64,000 nt of DNA from Prevotella sp. P6B1 (GTDB lineage Bacteria; Bacteroidota; Bacteroidia; Bacteroidales; Bacteroidaceae). A program made the position numbers and the translations under genes. The DNA lies in the NCBI RefSeq assembly GCF_000702825.1, contig NZ_JNKF01000012.1, positions 310,001-374,000 on the forward strand, written 5' to 3'. Below are positions 53,901-63,066 of this stretch, one piece after another; position 1 is the first letter of the stretch, and every line of letters starts with the position of its first letter. The notes beneath the pieces were generated by a model. That model searched no databases and had not been told where the DNA came from. It saw nothing but the letters and a program-made list of their open reading frames with translations.

Positions 53901-54175
53901 ACACCAACTGGCAGGTAAGCGACCTCTACATCTGCGATGGCAGCTACCTGCGTCTGAAGAACATCTCTTTGGGTTACACCGTGCCACAGAAGTTTACTCG
54001 TAAGGCATTCATTGAGCGTCTCCGTGTATTCGTGATGGCAGAGAACCTGCTCACATTCACCAAGTACTGGGGATTCGACCCCGAGATCTCTTCTGGTGGT
54101 ACTTCATTAGGTATCGACAAGGGTGTTTACCCTCAGGCACGTACTTATACCATCGGTGTAAACGTAGCATTCTAA
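50951..54175 (+). CDS. SusC/RagA-family TonB-dependent receptor of a beta-glucan locus
   Basis: 1074 residues with signal peptide [21 protein letters not shown]. The CarboxypepD-regulatory-like domain is [20 protein letters not shown]. The segment [21 protein letters not shown] precedes the plug, which has [22 protein letters not shown] and [34 protein letters not shown], the SusC signature. The remaining 800 residues form the barrel. It takes up oligosaccharides across the outer membrane. It is the first gene of the locus, and its SusD partner follows by 37 bp. The surrounding GH16, GH5 and GH9 genes point to beta-glucan oligosaccharides as ligand. Confidence 0.96.
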   Translation: [1074 protein letters not shown]

Positions 54176-54212
54176 GACAACTATTCGTAGAATCAATAAA
54201 GCAAGAAAATAT

Positions 54213-55766
54213 ATGAAAACATTCAAATATATAACCATGAGTCTGCTCACAGCAGGTGCCGTTCTGACCTCAAGCTGTGGCGATGACTTTCTGGAGGTGA
54301 CCAACCCAAATGGTGATTTCCTTGAGGACTATTATAAGACAGATGCCCACCTGCAGGAGGCACTGATAGCAGCCTACGACCCTATTCACTGGCCTGACTG
54401 GGGACTGGGACAGTATAACGCCCTGAACATTGACGCTGAGATTATGGGCGACAACTTCTGGGTTGGTGGAGAGACCAAGAACGACATGCAGAACTGGCAT
54501 ATGCTCTCTAACTTCGAAGGCAACGAGAACAATACGCTCTCTTCACTTTGGACTGTTGACTACTCTGGTATCAAACGCTGCAACGACCTGCTGCACTACC
54601 TGGACTGGGCCGACGAGAGTGTGACCGAATCAGCTAAGAAGAGCTATGAGATGCAGGCTCGTGCCATGCGTGTATTCTACTATAACATGTTGTGGCACTA
54701 CTTCGGAAACATTCCTTTCTACTTGGTAAACCTGAGCGCTCCATACACTGCCCCACAGCTGAAGGCTGACGAAGTTTATGCTGAACTAATCCAGGAACTG
54801 GAGGAAGTCATCAACTCAAAGGTACTCCCCCTACGCTGGGACAACGCCAATGCCGGACGTGCCTCACAGGCATTCTGCTACATGATGTATGCAGAGATGG
54901 TGATGTACCAGAAGGATAACAGCCGTTACAGCAAAGCCCTCGAGTACATGGATGAGATTATCAAGTCAACAGACTATGAGCTCAATCCCAACTTCGCCAA
55001 CATCTGGTATGTAGAAGGCGAGTGGACCAAGGAATCTATCTGGGAGATCAACTACGAGGATGGCGGTAATGAACGTGGCTGGAGCAGTCCTCTGGCAGTA
55101 GGTGGCACCGTACTTCCTACCCTGATTTCACCTAACAACTTTGTTGCTACAGGCGAACCCGATTGGGATAATATGAGTGGCGATGGATGGGGATTCCTCC
55201 CTGCACGCATAGAGGCTTACGATAAGTTTACTGCCGATGATGTTCGTCGTGATGCAACCATTCTCGACTTCCGTGCCCTCAACGGCAAGGACGAGGCTGA
55301 GTCGTACCACCGCCGTTATCAGGATACCGGTCTCTGGTTGAAGAAGTACAGCAAAGTGACAGGAACATGTGCAGGTGCATCGTTCGACAATAACCTGAAC
55401 TTCAACAACAACTACCGCTACTATCGCTACAGCGAGGCACTGCTCAATGCTGCTGAGCTTATTCTGCAGACAGGAGGCAATGCTGCTACTGCTACACAGT
55501 ATGTCAACCAGGTACGTTCACGTGCAGGTATAAGCACACTGGCCAGCGTCACTATCGACGACATTCTCAACGAGCGCGACCTCGAGTTCATGGGTGAGGG
55601 TAAGCGTTACTGGGATCTGGTTCGCTCTGGCAAGGCTGCCACCGTATTGGTTCCAGACCAGTATAACTATCGTACCAACTCTTGGACTGAGAAGAAGAAG
55701 TACATCCCCATTGCACAGGGTGAGCTCGACTCTGATCCAGCACTCGTGCAGAATGACTATAAGTAA
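54213..55766 (+). CDS. SusD-family glycan-binding lipoprotein
   Basis: 517 residues with a type II signal peptide and lipobox LTSSC (Cys about residue 22), followed by GDDFLEVTNPNGDF. TPR-like helices lie at about 140-190 (YEMQARAMRVFYYNMLWHYF). The SusD C-terminal hallmarks are RYYRYSEALLNAAELILQTGG and DILNERDLEFMGEGKRYWDLVRSG. It captures oligosaccharide at the surface and passes it to the SusC barrel. Trp-rich N-terminal segments (HWPDWGLGQYNA, NFWVGGETKNDMQNWH) could form sugar-binding platforms. Confidence 0.96.
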   Translation: MKTFKYITMSLLTAGAVLTSSCGDDFLEVTNPNGDFLEDYYKTDAHLQEALIAAYDPIHWPDWGLGQYNALNIDAEIMGDNFWVGGETKNDMQNWHMLSNFEGNENNTLSSLWTVDYSGIKRCNDLLHYLDWADESVTESAKKSYEMQARAMRVFYYNMLWHYFGNIPFYLVNLSAPYTAPQLKADEVYAELIQELEEVINSKVLPLRWDNANAGRASQAFCYMMYAEMVMYQKDNSRYSKALEYMDEIIKSTDYELNPNFANIWYVEGEWTKESIWEINYEDGGNERGWSSPLAVGGTVLPTLISPNNFVATGEPDWDNMSGDGWGFLPARIEAYDKFTADDVRRDATILDFRALNGKDEAESYHRRYQDTGLWLKKYSKVTGTCAGASFDNNLNFNNNYRYYRYSEALLNAAELILQTGGNAATATQYVNQVRSRAGISTLASVTIDDILNERDLEFMGEGKRYWDLVRSGKAATVLVPDQYNYRTNSWTEKKKYIPIAQGELDSDPALVQNDYK

Positions 55767-55798
55767 TAGATAACTGATAATAAGTAAAAACAGAAATT

Positions 55799-57199
55799 AT
55801 GAAAAATATAGCAAAATACATGGCTGGTGTTCTGCTGATGGGCCTGACGATGACATCGTGCTCACCGGAGAGTTTCGATGGTGCCAACGGCAGTCTGCCT
55901 TCCATCAACGACTACGCTGACAACTTCAACGTAACAGTAGACCAGGCAACCAATATCGCCACTTTCACATTCACAGGTGCCCAGGGTGTAACACCTTATT
56001 GGGTTGTAGATGGCGACACTGAAAACGCAACTCGTTCGGGTGCCTTCAGCTTCACTAAATACTGGCGTAAGAAAGGTGACCATAAGGTAGAGTGCCGCGT
56101 ACTGGGCAAGAATGGCATGAGCGATGGTGCAATCACCAAAACTTTCACCATCGAGAAGACCAAGATGAACGGTTTCGGTGGATTTGATACTGAGAACAAC
56201 AACATCCTGAAAGATGCTAATCTTAGTGATTTCTCAACATGGTTTGCAAATTCCGGTTGGGCCCCCTACGATGTACAGCCCTCACCCAAATACAACAATG
56301 GTGAGATTTCTATCCACTGGAATGAAGTAGGTCCAGACCGCTGGCAGGGTCAGTTTGCCCTGAACAACATGGGTATCACCCTGTCGAAAGACAAGAAGTA
56401 CGACTTCTCATGCATCATCACCTCAACCAAGACACATGGTGGCTTCAAGATCAAGATCTGTCAGCAGGACAACGATGACAACCTCCTGATGGACAAAGAC
56501 TTCAAGATCAGCGAGGCTGGCGAGCCCAAGTGCTTCTATGCCACAGAGCTGGATGGTATTGATGCCAGCAACGCCAAGATCGTGTTCGACTTTGGTGGTG
56601 GCCAGCCCGACACAGAATTTCTTATCGAGAATCTGGTAATCGTTGACCATGAGCTGAATGAAATTGAGGCTCCACAGGAACTGGCTGCAGAGTTCAACTA
56701 CAACGATCCTAAAAACCTGTGGAAACAGATTGATGACGAACAGGCCTTCGAAGAAGGTTGCTGGTATGGAGATGCCGGTTGGGGCGACATGGGCTTCACA
56801 CCTGCTGACCTGAAGTCGGTTCACCAGGGCGCCAAGCACACCATCACCATCCCTGCAACAACGGTCAATGAGCAGTGGCACGCCCAGTACTCACTGAATC
56901 TGACCAAGGGCATCGAATTACCATTTGAAGGTACCGACAAGATTGATTTCTCTTGTCACATCACCACATCAGCCAAGTTGCCTGGTGCCACATTCAAGTT
57001 AACACAGGCAGACGATGACAACAACTTCTTCTTTGCCGATCGTATAGAAATCAAGAAAGGCGAATGGGTGGTTCGTTATGAGAATGTACCTTTGAAAAAG
57101 GAACAAGCTGCTGCAAACATCAAGTTTGTCTTCGACTTTGCTGGTGCTGAGGAAGGCACAGAGATTACAATCAGTAACATCACTATCTTCAAGAAATAA
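55799..57199 (+). CDS. Surface glycan-binding lipoprotein with PKD-like and two CBM-like domains
   Basis: 466 residues with lipobox LTMTSC (Cys about residue 21). Residues about 40-120 resemble a PKD/Ig domain (ATFTFTGAQGVTPYWVVDGD). Two related beta-sandwich modules follow: about 140-290 (FSTWFANSGWAPYDVQPSPKY, WQGQFALNNMGITLSKDKKYDFSCIIT) and about 300-466 (LWKQIDDEQAFEEGCWYGDAG, WHAQYSLNLTKGIELPFEGTDKIDFSCHIT). They share the W-x-x-Q-[FY] and YDFSC/IDFSC patterns, so this is an internal duplication similar to carbohydrate-binding modules. As third gene after SusCD it fills the SGBP (SusE/F-like) position. It probably holds glucan at the surface. Confidence 0.85.
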   Translation: MKNIAKYMAGVLLMGLTMTSCSPESFDGANGSLPSINDYADNFNVTVDQATNIATFTFTGAQGVTPYWVVDGDTENATRSGAFSFTKYWRKKGDHKVECRVLGKNGMSDGAITKTFTIEKTKMNGFGGFDTENNNILKDANLSDFSTWFANSGWAPYDVQPSPKYNNGEISIHWNEVGPDRWQGQFALNNMGITLSKDKKYDFSCIITSTKTHGGFKIKICQQDNDDNLLMDKDFKISEAGEPKCFYATELDGIDASNAKIVFDFGGGQPDTEFLIENLVIVDHELNEIEAPQELAAEFNYNDPKNLWKQIDDEQAFEEGCWYGDAGWGDMGFTPADLKSVHQGAKHTITIPATTVNEQWHAQYSLNLTKGIELPFEGTDKIDFSCHITTSAKLPGATFKLTQADDDNNFFFADRIEIKKGEWVVRYENVPLKKEQAAANIKFVFDFAGAEEGTEITISNITIFKK

Positions 57200-57215
57200 T
57201 TAGATGTTTTAAATT

Positions 57216-57254
57216 GGAGGTTGTATCTATTGTAACAACTTAGATACAACCTCC
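57216..57254 (+). terminator. Hairpin between the SGBP and GH16 genes
   Basis: A 14-bp perfect stem (57216-57229 with 57241-57254), 11-nt loop, followed by TTTATA. It could end or attenuate the SusCD-SGBP transcript. A TACCTTTA box (57259-57266) just after it could restart transcription for the GH16 gene. Confidence 0.65.
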
Positions 57255-57283
57255 TTTATACCTTTATAAAAATAAGAAAAAAG

Positions 57284-58642
57284 ATGAAGAATATGATAGC
57301 CATGAGCATCTTGTCGTGTGTATTAACCCTTTGTTCATGCGGCGGCAGCGAGAATGGGCCTGAAGTAGTAAAGCCATCAGAGGTTTCATGTACACCAACA
57401 TCCATTGAGGCACCCGCAGTCGGTGGTACATTTACAGTGAATGTAACAGCCAGTGGAGAATGGACTGCATATACCGAAAACAACGATTGGGTAAAAGTAT
57501 CTACCATGGGGTCGGCTTCTACAAAAGGAACAGCCACAATCACAGTAGCTGCCAATAAAGGCACCGCACGACAGGCCGTTGTAAACATCAAAAGTGGCAC
57601 GGCGCGGCAGGCTGTCAGCATTAGTCAACAAGCACCATTACAGGTTTCAAAAAGTGAAATCCGCATGTCTTCAAGAGGTGAAAGCATCACTGTTAATGTA
57701 GATTGCCCCACCGAATGGACGGCTATAGCCAGTGACAATTGGATTACAACCACTAAGAACGGTAACCAACTGACTATTACCGCTGCCAAAAACGAATCAA
57801 AACAGTCACGTCAAGGCAAAGTAACCGTAAAAAATGACAACGAACAAGCGGAAATCAGAGTTATACAGAATTCGGCAGAAGACGCCGATATCAACACGCC
57901 TGAAGGCTACACTTTAGTATGGCACGACGAGTTTAACGAGGGGGATCAGCTCAATAGCGCTAACTGGGAATGGGAGAATCAGAATGCAGGTTGGGTAAAT
58001 AACGAGCTGCAATACTATCGCCCAGGCACCAGCACCATCAGTGGTAAACATACAACCGAGTTAGCTGACGGATTCCTTAACATCAATTGTTTTAAGGGTG
58101 AAGATGGCAAAGTATATTCTGGTCGTATCAATGCCAAGAACGGCGGCCAAGGTTGGAAGTATGGTTATATAGAAGCCCGCATGATGCTTCCTCAAGGCAA
58201 AGGCACTTGGCCTGCCTTCTGGATGATGCCTATCAGTGTAGATTGGACAAATGAGGGATGGCCTAAGTGCGGCGAGATTGACATCATGGAGGAAGTAGGA
58301 TGCGTGCCCAACGAGGTGTCATCGAGCTTGCACGCTGAGGGACACTACCATGCCAACAACACCCAGATCACAAAAGCACGCAACATCGGCACTGCCGAGA
58401 CTGAGTTCCACACCTATGCCATCGAGTGGACAGCCGACTACATCAAAACCTATGTCGATGGTGCCCTCCTGCTCTCGTACGCCAGCGACCACACTATACG
58501 CAATTACCCATACGACAAGCCCTTCCACATTATTCTAAATCTGGCATGGGGTGGCTCTTGGGGCGCCATGAACGGTGTTGACGAAAGCGCTCTGCCCCTT
58601 ACCATGAAGGTTGACTATGTACGCGTATTCCAAAAACAATAA
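57284..58642 (+). CDS. Lipoprotein GH16 beta-glucanase with two BACON domains
   Basis: 452 residues with lipobox LTLCSC. Two BACON-type modules lie at about 28-118 and 120-196; each has GGTFTVNVTASGEWTA or RGESITVNVDCPTEWTA followed by a W-V/I core and a Q-x ending. The GH16 domain (about 205-452) starts GYTLVWHDEFNEGDQLNSANW. Its catalytic motif E-I-D-I-M-E gives E331 (nucleophile) and E336 (acid/base). YGYIEARMMLPQGKGTWPAFWMMP is typical of laminarinase/lichenase GH16. It probably cleaves beta-1,3- or mixed-linkage glucan at the cell surface. Exact linkage preference cannot be read from sequence. Confidence 0.93.
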   Translation: MKNMIAMSILSCVLTLCSCGGSENGPEVVKPSEVSCTPTSIEAPAVGGTFTVNVTASGEWTAYTENNDWVKVSTMGSASTKGTATITVAANKGTARQAVVNIKSGTARQAVSISQQAPLQVSKSEIRMSSRGESITVNVDCPTEWTAIASDNWITTTKNGNQLTITAAKNESKQSRQGKVTVKNDNEQAEIRVIQNSAEDADINTPEGYTLVWHDEFNEGDQLNSANWEWENQNAGWVNNELQYYRPGTSTISGKHTTELADGFLNINCFKGEDGKVYSGRINAKNGGQGWKYGYIEARMMLPQGKGTWPAFWMMPISVDWTNEGWPKCGEIDIMEEVGCVPNEVSSSLHAEGHYHANNTQITKARNIGTAETEFHTYAIEWTADYIKTYVDGALLLSYASDHTIRNYPYDKPFHIILNLAWGGSWGAMNGVDESALPLTMKVDYVRVFQKQ

Positions 58643-58687
58643 GAGAGGCATCCAGTAATAAGAAAACATCATTATTATAGCATCACT

Positions 58688-59929
58688 ATGAAAAAAGCAA
58701 TCGTTTATCTGGCCGTGTTGTTATGCGCAGCCTGTACCACGAGAGGTGGAGATAAAGACGCAAACGGTTTTGTAACCATTCAGGGCCATGACCTGATCAA
58801 ACCAAACGGCGAGAAACTGCTGATACAAGGAACGAATCTCGGCAACTGGCTGAATCCTGAGGGATATATGTTCGGTTTCGGACGTACTAACTCGCCATGG
58901 ATGATCGACCTGATGATGAAAGAAGCCGTAGGACCTGATTTTACGGCTGAGTTCTGGCAACAATTCAAAGACAACTATGTGACCAAGGACGATATCGACT
59001 TCATTGCCAAGCAAGGGGCAAACACCATCCGTCTGCCTTTCAACTACAAGCTCTTTACCGATGAAGACTATATGGGACAGACTGGACAAAAGGACGGCTA
59101 CCAACGCATCGACTCTGTAGTGAACTGGTGCAAAGCCAACAACCTTTATCTGATACTTGATATGCACGACTGTCCAGGTGGACAGACGGGCGACAACATC
59201 GACGACGGACACGGATACCCATGGTTGTTTGAAAGTGAAAAGAGCCAAGAACTGTTCTGTAAGATATGGCAGCAGATAGCATACCGGTACAGCAAGGAGA
59301 CCACCATCTTAGGCTACGAACTGATGAACGAGCCCATTGCTCACTATTTCACCAATCGCGATTCACTCTATACCCTGCTGCAACCTCTTTACAAAAAGGC
59401 GGTACAGGCTATCCGACAGGTAGACAAAAACCATATCATCTTGTTAGGTGGTGCCCATTGGAACAGCTTCTTCTGGATGCTGGATGATGCCAGCTACGAC
59501 GACAAACTGATGTACACCTGCCACCGCTACGGCGGTCCTGCCACCAAGGAGGCCATCACGCACTACATCAACTTCCGCGACTCCATCAACCGCCCCATGT
59601 ATATGGGCGAGTTCGGTCACAATACGATGGAGTGGCAACGCGACTTTGTGAGGGTACTGAAGGACAATAATATCGGCTACACCTTCTGGCCATATAAGAA
59701 GGTTGATAACTCGTGTATGATGGCCATCAAGCGCCCAGAGGGCTGGGACAGCATCGTGGTAAAATACTCAGAAACATCACGCAACACCTACCAGGAGTGG
59801 CGCGAGGCACGCCCCAACCAGGCCCGGTTCCGACAGTTGCTCAAGCAGTTTGCCAAGAACTGCAACATCAGCAACTGCACCCCACAAAAAGAGTATATCG
59901 AAAGCATGGGGCTGCAGAAGCAGCCATAA
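58688..59929 (+). CDS. GH5-family glucanase, lipoprotein or periplasmic
   Basis: 413 residues. The signal sequence has a Cys at position 14 or 15 (LLCAACTT), suggesting lipidation. GTNLGNWLNPEGYMFGFG and GANTIRLPFNYKLF open the barrel. The acid/base is E215 in YELMNEPIAHYF and the nucleophile E308 in YMGEFGHNTMEW, with YTCHRYGGPATKEAI between. Family role: endo- or exo-acting beta-glucanase or glucosidase. Placed 45 bp after the GH16 gene, it probably trims oligosaccharides made by GH16. The C-terminal tail after about 385 is Asn/Cys-containing and not part of the barrel. Confidence 0.92.
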   Translation: MKKAIVYLAVLLCAACTTRGGDKDANGFVTIQGHDLIKPNGEKLLIQGTNLGNWLNPEGYMFGFGRTNSPWMIDLMMKEAVGPDFTAEFWQQFKDNYVTKDDIDFIAKQGANTIRLPFNYKLFTDEDYMGQTGQKDGYQRIDSVVNWCKANNLYLILDMHDCPGGQTGDNIDDGHGYPWLFESEKSQELFCKIWQQIAYRYSKETTILGYELMNEPIAHYFTNRDSLYTLLQPLYKKAVQAIRQVDKNHIILLGGAHWNSFFWMLDDASYDDKLMYTCHRYGGPATKEAITHYINFRDSINRPMYMGEFGHNTMEWQRDFVRVLKDNNIGYTFWPYKKVDNSCMMAIKRPEGWDSIVVKYSETSRNTYQEWREARPNQARFRQLLKQFAKNCNISNCTPQKEYIESMGLQKQP

Positions 59930-59973
59930 ATTGCAATCCTACAAGTCTGTATTGAGCACGATAGCCAACAAGG

Positions 59974-60041
59974 AGGTTTAATATTTGACAAATCAATGAG
60001 TGATGATAATTTATCCACCCATTTTGTCATATATTAAACCT
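59974..60041. repeat. Long imperfect inverted repeat before the ThuA-GH9 gene
   Basis: AGGTTTAATATTTGACAAA (59974-59992) and its inverted match (60023-60041) differ at one position over 19. They surround 30 nt of unpaired sequence. No T-run follows. It ends 20 nt before the -7 box at 60061, so it may be an operator or an mRNA-stabilising hairpin after the GH5 gene. Confidence 0.65.
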
Positions 60042-60060
60042 CTAATCTATTTGAACATTT

Positions 60061-60068
60061 TACTTTTG
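60061..60068 (+). promoter_or_regulatory. -7 promoter element of the ThuA-GH9 gene
   Basis: TACTTTTG matches TAnnTTTG and lies 25 nt before the ATG at 60094. No -33 box is found at proper spacing. The inverted repeat arm occupies that region, suggesting activator control. Confidence 0.5.
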
Positions 60069-60093
60069 CACACAATAGAAACCAAGGACAATC

Positions 60094-63066
60094 ATGAAGA
60101 TGAATAAAAAACTATTGAGCAAATGGATAACCACAGCTCTATTGTTATTTTGCTGTACTATAAACACAGAGGCACGAACTCAAAAAGTACTGGTACTGGC
60201 AGAACCGGGTGGACAACATGAGGCATTCACTCAAACTGGGCTGCGTTGGCTGCATCAGCAAGCAGAAGTCATGAACTTCGATATAACGGCACTCGAAGAC
60301 TGTAAGAAATTAAAGACAGGAGACATTGCGAACTATGACCTAATAATACAACTGAACTATCCTCCTTACACATGGAGTGAGGCCTCTGCCAAAGAGTTTG
60401 AGCAAGCAATAGATAATGGCACAGTAGCGTGGGTTGGATTCCATCACGCCTCATTACTTGGAGAGTTTGATGGCAATAGCATGTGGGAGTGGTTCAGCGA
60501 CTTTCTTGGCGGCATACGCTTCCAAAACTATATCGCAGAGACTGCAGACGGAGAGGTAACGGTAGAGGATCCTGGTCATCCCATAATGAGTGGCGTCAAT
60601 CCGAGATTCATCATCAAAGAAGACGAATGGTACACATATGATAAAAGTCCACGACAAAATGTACACGTACTAGCAAGTGTTGATGAGAGTACTTACCAGC
60701 CCGTCTCAAACGTCACGATGAATGACCATCCCGTTATCTGGACCAATCCAAAGAAGGCGGCACGCAATGTATATTTCCAGATAGGACATAGTGCCTCACT
60801 CTTTAAGAACCCCGACTTTGTAAGGATGTTTACCAATGCCATTCTCTGGGGACTGAACCTACCAATGAGGTGTTATGATGAAGCCTCGTTAGAAACATTA
60901 TTGAAGACGCAGACTATACTGGCAACGAAGCCGATTCTAGGCAGGATGATGTTGGCAGTACCAACGAATACGGGCAAGCGAGCAATTGGTACGGCCGATG
61001 ACCCGGACTATGCCGTCTATGGAACCTGCAGCAAAACATTAGCCTTGAAGGAGCATAATCTGAAGAAATGGAACAGACTCTCCTTTGATATCCGTTCTGA
61101 CCTAAATGCCGGTGTGGCCAACGTCAATATAGCCTTGGAGACAAAACAGCCGAGTGATTTAGGCGCACATCTAGTGAATGTGAAGGGAAATGATTGGCAA
61201 CATGTAGTCTATCAGATAGAAGAGCTGCCTAGGAATCAAGTGACTGGCATACGCATATATACAGACATCAAAGGCAGGAATCTATCGAAACAGGATACCA
61301 TACATTATGAAATACGGAACCTGCGGCTGGAGCGGGTGAAAGTTCCAGAGAAGGTGAGCGGATGGCAAGTGGCTACTGGGCATATTGCCTATTCCATGTC
61401 GGGCTATCTGACAACAGGACGCAAGACAGCCATCGTCAATGGAACAGGCGGCACATTCCGTCTCATCAATGAACTGAATCATCAGGTGGTGTATGAGGGA
61501 ACAACGATAAAACCTGATACGACACTCGATTGTCCTTTGTCTGTGATAGACTTCAGTAATTTTTGTCAGGAAGGTATCTATAGTCTGGCTATCGGAACCT
61601 TACATACGAAACCTTTCCCCATCAGCCAGCATGCGTTGGACGGAACGATGTGGAAAGTATTAAACTTTATCCGTTGTCAACGTTGTGGCGACACTGTTGC
61701 TGGTATTCATGGCCGATGTCACATCGATGTTTTCTGCGACCATGAGGGGAAAAGTCATAGCTATGGCGGAGGGTGGCATGACGCTGGTGACCTCTCGCAG
61801 CAGACACTACAGACAGGCGATGTGACCTACGCGCTGTTGGAAGCCTACCAAGCATGCAGGCAAAACAGCCCCCAATTAGCAACACTGCTACTCCGCGAGG
61901 CCAAACATGGGCTCCATCAAATAGTCGGCACACGGCTTGGCAATGGATGGCGAGCCAGTAGCATCGGCCTATTACATTGGACTGACGGTATTGCAGGTAC
62001 GGCAGATGATATCCACACCGTGCGCAAACAGCATCTGTCGTTCGACAACTATCTCTACGCAGCCTATGAAGCATTTGCTGCCATCATCATGAACGACAGT
62101 CAACTGAAACAGGTGGCCATTGAGGACTTTCGTTATGCAGATGAACAGTTCCAGCGTAAAGGCATTGACACCTTTAATATCATGATGGAACACAACTACA
62201 ACACTTCGAAAGCCACATGGATGGCGGCAGCATCATGGTCGGCATCGATGCTATACAGACTAACAGGTGAGACAGTATACGCAGAAAAAGCAGCACGTTA
62301 CATCCAATACACATTGGACTGCCAGGAACAGACAGGCCACTACACAGGTTACTTCTATCGCGACAAAACAAGAAAAGCTATCGTACACTATATCCATCAG
62401 TCACGAGAGCAGTTACCCATACAGGCTCTTGTTGCTCTTTGCGAGGATCAGCCCACTCATACCGACTTTGGCCGATGGAAAAAAGCCATAACGCTTTACG
62501 GACAATATCTAAAACACACAGCAACGGTGACACAGCCCTATGGAATGGCTCCCAGTGGTATCTACCAAAAAGAAGAATATTCAGACCATGACGGCTTTGA
62601 CCGTCTGCACCTTTGGGCACCAAAGAATGCTCAACAACGTTTCAACTTCCAGTTGCAAGAAGGCATCAAAGTGGACGACAGTCATTTCATCCGCAGATTT
62701 CCCATCTGGTTCAGTATCTTTAATGGCAACGAGGCCATTATACTCTCTACAGGCAAGGCAGCAGCTCTCTGCGGGAAATACCTAAACGACAAAGCCCTAT
62801 TTGATATTGCCCGTGAGCAACTCTATTGGACAGTGGGCAAGAACCCTTTCTGTCAATCGCTCATCTATGGAGAAGGCCATCGTTATCCCCGACAGGACAG
62901 TTTCTCATCAGGCGAATTAGTGGGTGAGATGCCTGTTGGAATACGCTCTATAGGAGATCACGACGTTCCCTATTTCCCAATGACAAATAATGCCTGCTAC
63001 AAGGAGGTATGGCTGACATCGGCAGGCAAGTGGTTATCTCTTATTGCAGACTTTTTGACCCCATGA
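60094..63066 (+). CDS. ThuA-like domain fused to a GH9 glycoside hydrolase
   Basis: 990 residues with a signal peptide (to about residue 28). Residues about 30-260 match the ThuA fold: KVLVLAEPGGQHEAFTQTGL, DYDLIIQLNY-like, TVAWVGFHHASLLGEF, DPGHPIMSGV, DEWYTYD and YFQIGHSASLFKNPDFVRMFTNAILWGL. A jelly-roll-like linker (about 280-420) and an Ig-like CelD-N domain (about 428-515) follow. GH9 (about 515-990) has GGWHDAGD with D563 and D566 and the general acid E971 in ACYKEVWLTSAGKWL. GH9 enzymes hydrolyse beta-1,4-glucosidic bonds. The ThuA part may bind or act on a sugar. The stop overlaps the regulator ATG. Confidence 0.88.
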   Translation: MKMNKKLLSKWITTALLLFCCTINTEARTQKVLVLAEPGGQHEAFTQTGLRWLHQQAEVMNFDITALEDCKKLKTGDIANYDLIIQLNYPPYTWSEASAKEFEQAIDNGTVAWVGFHHASLLGEFDGNSMWEWFSDFLGGIRFQNYIAETADGEVTVEDPGHPIMSGVNPRFIIKEDEWYTYDKSPRQNVHVLASVDESTYQPVSNVTMNDHPVIWTNPKKAARNVYFQIGHSASLFKNPDFVRMFTNAILWGLNLPMRCYDEASLETLLKTQTILATKPILGRMMLAVPTNTGKRAIGTADDPDYAVYGTCSKTLALKEHNLKKWNRLSFDIRSDLNAGVANVNIALETKQPSDLGAHLVNVKGNDWQHVVYQIEELPRNQVTGIRIYTDIKGRNLSKQDTIHYEIRNLRLERVKVPEKVSGWQVATGHIAYSMSGYLTTGRKTAIVNGTGGTFRLINELNHQVVYEGTTIKPDTTLDCPLSVIDFSNFCQEGIYSLAIGTLHTKPFPISQHALDGTMWKVLNFIRCQRCGDTVAGIHGRCHIDVFCDHEGKSHSYGGGWHDAGDLSQQTLQTGDVTYALLEAYQACRQNSPQLATLLLREAKHGLHQIVGTRLGNGWRASSIGLLHWTDGIAGTADDIHTVRKQHLSFDNYLYAAYEAFAAIIMNDSQLKQVAIEDFRYADEQFQRKGIDTFNIMMEHNYNTSKATWMAAASWSASMLYRLTGETVYAEKAARYIQYTLDCQEQTGHYTGYFYRDKTRKAIVHYIHQSREQLPIQALVALCEDQPTHTDFGRWKKAITLYGQYLKHTATVTQPYGMAPSGIYQKEEYSDHDGFDRLHLWAPKNAQQRFNFQLQEGIKVDDSHFIRRFPIWFSIFNGNEAIILSTGKAAALCGKYLNDKALFDIAREQLYWTVGKNPFCQSLIYGEGHRYPRQDSFSSGELVGEMPVGIRSIGDHDVPYFPMTNNACYKEVWLTSAGKWLSLIADFLTP

